The position numbers were made by a program, and so were the translations under genes. A stretch of 50,454 nucleotides of DNA from positions 1,101,621 to 1,152,074 of the forward strand of contig MNCI01036132.1 in assembly GCA_015680685.1 (NCBI GenBank), read 5' to 3'. This stretch comes from Gnetum montanum. Lineage: Eukaryota > Streptophyta > Gnetopsida > Gnetales > Gnetaceae. The first letter of the stretch is position 1. Each line of letters opens with the position of its first letter. This document shows, piece after piece, positions 45,560 through 50,454 of the stretch. The notes beneath the pieces are model-generated. The model did no database searches, was not told the DNA's origin, and was given only the letters and a program-made list of their open reading frames with translations.

Positions 45560-46460
45560 TGGTGACTAGGTAAACATTATCTTTTCTAAGGGAGGGTAGC
45601 TAAGTTTTCAAAGATGTTTAATTATCAAATGTTACTAAGTATAATGGAGAGTTTAATTCTATAGATAATTTCATTACCTTCTACAAAAAATGTATTTTGT
45701 TAGCCAGTTATCCCTATACCATATTGCATAGTTTTTCTAACTTCCCAATAAGAAAGACATTTAAATGATATCGAGCCTTGCCTCATGGGATCATTATCTC
45801 CTTACAAAAAATCTTCATCACCTTGTGGAGAGGTTTAAGTACAATATAAACAAAGGTAAAAATATGTAGAAATTATTAACCATCAAAAAGGCTCAAAATG
45901 AATCAATCTCTAATTTCATCATCAACTGGTGAAGGCAATGGAGGCTTGTAATAAATTTATCTCTAAGTTTATCAAACTAGTCAAATAGTAGCTTTAGTAA
46001 ACTAAACTATGGAAAGTTCATCATCAAGCAGTAGAGGCAATGGAGCCAATAATAGGAATAAGAATATGAATCCTAATCCAAAGCCCAATGGTGATAGATA
46101 GAATAGGTTTAACAATAGAGGATAACCAAGGAGATTTCAAAAATACCAATCCAAATACCACAAATTTTCAATGATGTATATGCAACTGCACAACATGATA
46201 TCAAAAGATGAACATGTAATAACTAAGCAAGTTTTAGAAAACAATAAGTATGTAATTCAAAAGGCTTCAAACATTGGTCATTAATCCTTCCCAACACATG
46301 GAAGAAGAGCCACCAATCCCTAAGTGGTATAATTCTAAAAAATTTTACTACTATCATAAGGCACTAGGATATGATATTGAGGATTGTAGCACTCTCAAGG
46401 ATAATGTTCAAACATTGGTAGAAAAGGAGATAGTTGTATTTAATATTCTCATTTAATCAA
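45560..46460 (+). pseudogene. Tat-lineage gag remnant
   Basis: Fragments KYNGEFNSIDNFITFYKKC, ASYPYTILHSFSNF, FK.YRALPHGII and RGLSTI correspond to the capsid core of Tat-type Gag, where 'GDPRAHL..F...' and 'RWY..L' blocks are usual. Later the frame 46274-46456 reads EEEPPIPKWYNSKKFYYYHKALGYDIEDCSTLKDNVQTLVEK, matching the C-terminal knuckle segment of Tat Gag (C-Y-H...GHDTEDC..LK) but with the first cysteine and the GHD histidine replaced. Stops and frame changes throughout. Confidence 0.55.
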
Positions 46461-47217
46461 GTAATAAAATCATGCAAATTTATTAGGATCCTATGAATTT
46501 TCATTCAATGATAATTTAAGGCTTCCACTTGGAATCCAAACAAAAATATCCATGAGCTTCCTTTGTTATCTAAATGAATTTCTTCTACTACTAGTCTTCC
46601 TTATTTTCTCATACTACCCTATTAAGATCCAAAAAGCTTTTTTAATCAATATTCCTTGGAATGATGCTAATGCTCTAGTATCCCAAAACATACAAAGGGC
46701 TCCATTAGTCATTAACATGACTTCTTACTATGATGAAGTTTTCATGCTATCTCAACATACTTTCTCTTATCCTCCCTCTCCCTCAAGAATAAAATTCCCA
46801 TGCCTACTTATCCTATTCATTATCTTCCTATCTTGTCATACACTATACATCCACCATATCATCTTTTCTCTTCATCCATATCACAAGAGCCTCCTTTGCT
46901 TTCTATTCCTAGTTTATCCATCAAAATTCTCACAATAATTCAAAAGAAGGTAGAAATTGATGATTAGGGGAAAGAAAAGGAACTGGCTAGCAAGCTAAAC
47001 AAAAATAAAGTTTCATTACAAGGTGCATCAAATGCAAATCTCCATGCTTCCATTATCATTTCAATCCCACCAACCATATCCAATGTTGTTTTTCCTACAT
47101 CATCTTCCAAAATTTGAACCTTTAAAACTAAGATTATGCTTCAAATTGTTGCTACCATGTTCATGTGATCTCATCAGTACATAATCCTTCACATTATAAG
47201 ACTAATTATTTATTGTT
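46461..47217 (+). other. Region after Tat gag, interrupted by element F
   Basis: A 128-codon frame at 46552-46938 (rich in F, I, L, S, Y) probably belongs to the gag-protease spacer but carries no identifiable protease motif. The sequence is cut at 47217 by the 5' LTR of element F. Confidence 0.4.
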
Positions 47218-48079
47218 TGATGAATCATGATTTGCCAGGATTCGATGTCAGATCCACGATATTGGGTACGCGATATTGCGGCCTGGATAATAATATTAGA
47301 TACACGATATCATGACTCATATGTAAGCCTATACATACCACATTTAGGCGCACAAGAATGGAGGTTAGAGTCAGTAGGTGTAAGTGTAGAGTCTTTTTGT
47401 CCATTTTTAATTCATTTCAGTTCTTTCCCTAGTGCATGCTCATAGTGTGATGATTGTAATTGTATAGAACCTTTATTCGAGTGTGATGTACTTGGACACA
47501 CACATGACTAGCAATAAAGATCAAGATTACTCCATCATTGCAGCATTCACTTAGTTTTAATTGTTTAATCTTTATTGTTATTTATTTCTTTCTTCGTTAC
47601 TATTTCTTTACCGTCATTTACTATTCCTATTATTAAATGCAGAATGAGTAGAACTTAATCATGAACATTTAAGTGTAACTACTTGGTAACCCAGTAGCGT
47701 ATCTAGGAACGCCCAAGTTAGATGTGCTTGGTAATCCCAGAAGTAGTACACGAGGTCTAGGACATGCATGGATCATTAAGGATAGATGCTCATCGTACTT
47801 ATGCTATTTTAGACTTCATTTCCTACTGCTTATTAGTTTAATTAAGCTTATCTTCCATTATCCCTAGGAGTAGCACTAGTTAGGACCACATCATTCACCT
47901 CACTTTGGACTAAACCATACGTGACCAAGAAAATACTAGTTCAGGTGGGAAGATAGCGAACTGCAATCAATGTGTAACTATCTAGATACCACAACTAGTC
48001 TATCTATGGATTTCAACCGAATCATGCATGAACGCTCATATTTGTATGGTTGAGTGTAGGGGTACCTCACCACTCATCA
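47218..48079 (+). repeat. 5' LTR of element F
   Basis: TGATGAATCATGATTTGCC...CACTCATCA. Palindrome units GATATTG and GATATCATG lie at about 47240-47315, a TATA-like TATACATA at 47330-47337 and AATAAA near 47512. Start and end agree with E and C. Confidence 0.85.
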
Positions 48080-48080
48080 T

Positions 48081-48098
48081 TTGCGTCGTTGCTGGGGA
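48081..48098 (+). promoter_or_regulatory. Primer-binding site, tRNA-Asp type (element F)
   Basis: TTGCGTCGTTGCTGGGGA just inside the LTR; three changes from the complement of plant tRNA-Asp. Confidence 0.75.
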
Positions 48099-48211
48099 CG
48101 GTGCTAGTTATTTAGATTAGTTACATCATCCAAGCTCACTATAACAAAGCATTCATGATAGATATTTTAGAAAGAAAGTAATTGCAAATAAGTCACACAC
48201 AATTCACAACA

Positions 48212-50213
48212 ATGTTTCTCTCACAAGACTATGATAATGCAACAACTAGTGAAGCAATTCATTAGAGAACCAATGAATTATATGATGATGAAGACGAATT
48301 TTGGAGTACTCAATCTAATGCAAGGGTCCCCTATATACATAAATGAAGACAACATCATTGTAACTCATAAATTCATAGCATACCTAGTGATGGTAAACCC
48401 TTGCTGGCCACTAAGAGCCTAATGCATATACAAGAGGTTGTTCGAATATCCCATAGGCTTGATTTAAAAAAATTTTCCAAGTTTTTAGGAGGCTATGATT
48501 TAGATCCACAACATCATTTACAAGCCTTCCATGATGTCTGTGTATGGAAAAATATTGATAATGGGTGGAAAAAACTTAAGCTCTTTCCTCTAACACTTGT
48601 TGGCCAAGAAAAAGTATGGTATAGGTCTTTAAAACCAAAATTAATTTGACGTTGGCCGACAATGGTGGAACTATTTAATGAAAGATATCAAACCTATGCA
48701 AGAGTGTCAACCTTGAGGAGAAAAATCCAAGAATGAAAATAGGGACAACAGGAACCCTTGGACATGGCCTTAGAAAGATACTACTCTTTGTTAAACAAAT
48801 GCCCAGGCCATGGGTTCTCTAAGGAAATGCTAATGTATGACATCATGGATGGGCTCTGTAATGAAACAAGGGAAACCCTAGGGTGCCGAAGGTCAACTAT
48901 ACAAGCTACAAACCCATCAATTCCAAGAGCTTATTAAGTAGGTAGCAAAAGAATAAGGATAAATGGCTAAATGGGAGAATTTTGAAAGCTCTCAATGGGA
49001 TCAAGATCTTAAATTGGCAAAGGTCCATCATGAAGAGGAGAATTCAACTCACCTCAAGAAGGTGGGATCATCTCTACCAATATTACAATCACTAGATGAA
49101 ATTAAGGAAAAAATCAATAAGATGATGCAATGGGTACATAAAAAATGCGAAGAATATGTCAACACTATTAGAGGTAGAACCATGATGAACCAAGAAGTAG
49201 GATAGAACACCCTTAGACAATCGGAAAGAAGGGTTGAAGAGAATAATAACTCAACTACTAATCATCCGTATCAATGTAACCTTTGCCTATATGATCACCC
49301 CAAAGGTTAATGCCCAATCTTGTCACATTTACATGAGCATTGGGGAGAAATGTTAAATCTAGAGTTCGTATAAAAATACTGTGTTCAATCATAGTGGCCA
49401 AATTGCCAGTCATGGGGGAGGCCACACTCAAATTGATCACACCCTTCATACCATCTGAATCCAAGTGGTTATTAGGTATAACATCTTATTTCCCCAACTA
49501 GATCAACATCCTCTATCTCACTACATAGTTATTATTCTCCTAAATACTATCAACCCATGTCCTCTCCAACAAGATCACCACCTCATGTGCCTTTCACTTC
49601 TTCTCACCCTCAATGCTCTCATCCTTCACCTCCTTCTACATTGCCATTAGTTGTGCTAGAAGGGTTTGCACCATAGCATCAACCCATAAACGTTACTTGT
49701 GCTACTATTGTCAACCGCAATGGGAATCCTCCACAACGTTGAAAGCATCCTTTCTTTAGGCATGACCATAGAAAGAGATAACATAGTTTCAAAACCCCAG
49801 CATGCTCCAACTCAGCATGAGTTCAACACTATGGTGCATCTTGCACCTTGAATCTAACACCTCCTATTACCTTATTTGGGCCATCAATCAACACTCCAAC
49901 AACTATGCTACCCAATTAATATAGCCATGTCGGGAGACATATTGATCCTTGCATACCATCTTACGGTCATGGATGCCATAGTGGGTCAACTCCTTATCAT
50001 ATGATCACATCTTATAATTTGCCCCACTATGCCTACTACAATTAAGTGTGTGAACCCCAATTTGGGTATATTCCTACCACCACCTCAAAAGACACCCAGT
50101 GGTTTGGATATGATCGATCCCTAACATTTCCAACATGCATGGATTTACATTTTTCATTTATTAATTCTAGCTATGCTCAACTATTTAGTTATGGGAGATA
50201 TCCTCCATTCTAA
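48212..50213 (+). pseudogene. gag-like polyprotein of element F
   Basis: From MFLSQDYDNAT to YGRYPPF and TAA at 50211. Well-preserved blocks: FSKFLGGYDLDPQHHLQAF, NNGWKKLKLFPLTLVGQEKVWY-type segment (48401-48649), MVELFNERYQTYARV and KINKMMQWVHKKCEEY. The zinc knuckle CNLCLYDHPKG*C is present with a stop before the last cysteine, followed by HLHEHWGE. About twenty stops and a small deletion near 48880-48890 (loss of the MYAQGQL segment, with a frame change). No protease or RT follows. Function as for the other gag copies. Confidence 0.85.
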
Positions 50214-50326
50214 TAAGTAGAATTAGTAAATATTTTTCCTTTTCTTCAAATTTTACAATTTTTCGTTTTCTAGTTTTTCATTTCTAATTTATTGTTTTAT
50301 CTTTTTTTTTGGTAATCTCATCTATG

Positions 50327-50440
50327 AATAAAACACTCATGTAACTAGTCAGTTGAGGTGTTGTTTTATGCTATTGAGTCACAAGTGACTAATTATTTGG
50401 AGAGTGAGCCCACAACATCCACCCACCCATTCTATTAATA
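50327..50440 (+). promoter_or_regulatory. Post-gag poly(A) signal and TATA-like site (element F)
   Basis: AATAAA at 50327-50332 in CTATGAATAAAACACTCATG and TATTAATA at 50433-50440 in TCTATTAATAAGAGGTTC. Both are at the same spacing from the gag stop as in C. Confidence 0.35.
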
Positions 50441-50454
50441 AGAGGTTCTACTCT

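Larger units (their letters stand above)
47218..50454 (+). mobile_element. Element F: pol-less LTR retrotransposon, right part outside the window
   Basis: 5' LTR (47218-48079), PBS (48081-48098), gag (48212-50213) and the beginning of the spacer with its poly(A) signal and TATA-like site are present. ORF2 and the 3' LTR would lie beyond the window. It is inserted in the decayed Tat-type gag region. Confidence 0.85.

Overview
The window looks like repeat-filled nuclear DNA of a seed plant with a large genome. The evidence is AT-rich sequence, a Tat-type Ty3/gypsy pol with the extra archaeal-type RNase H, primer-binding sites complementary to plant tRNA-Asp, and a decayed CCR4-type nuclease copy as the only host-gene trace. 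I cannot name the species; a gymnosperm-like genome is a guess. I found no intact host gene, rRNA, tRNA or CRISPR. Single N bases at 13, 4639, 15643, 15881, 29906 and 30208 mark joins or gaps, and several structural oddities coincide with them.

The main content is four copies of one LTR retrotransposon family, here called A (minus, about 190-7720, left end missing), C (plus, 11204-17614), E (minus, 22919-31420, complete and bounded by the 5-bp target duplication CTTAT) and F (plus, from 47218, cut by the window end). The family has LTRs of about 0.8 kb, a very short U3 carrying GATATC-centred palindromes and a TATA box, and a tRNA-Asp PBS. A gag-like ORF of about 660 codons with an unusual CX2CX3HX4C knuckle follows, then a spacer of about 1.7-2 kb. 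Next comes a second ORF of about 900 codons, with a plant-transposon-protein-like N-terminal domain followed by a long helical, coiled-coil region, then a polypurine tract. No protease, reverse transcriptase, RNase H or integrase is present in any copy, so the family appears non-autonomous. The spacer holds a poly(A) signal, a TATA box matching that of the LTR, and, before ORF2, a second palindrome-plus-TATA module like the U3. This suggests ORF2 is expressed from its own promoter.

Region by region: 1-190 is a GC-richer unplaced piece; 190-7720 is element A, inserted in a decayed Ty3/gypsy pol whose RT/RNase H (7725-8620) and integrase (9840-11150) survive on the plus strand, separated by about 1 kb of other sequence. 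C lies just after that integrase. 17615-22913 holds a Tat-like LTR copy and a weak gag trace. E (22919-31420) has split the 3' end of the CCR4-like pseudogene (31421-32580, minus). 32581-36042 has low-complexity DNA and a lone LTR with a tRNA-iMet PBS. 36043-38900 is AT-rich and full of ATGCTA words. 38910-43808 is a decayed Tat-lineage pol followed by PPT and LTR. 43809-47217 holds a leader-like stretch and a decayed Tat gag, interrupted by F.

All coding regions carry stops or frameshifts. Many of the stops I could compare between copies look like C-to-T or G-to-A changes, as expected of methylated, silenced repeats. Any function described is that of the ancestral family.
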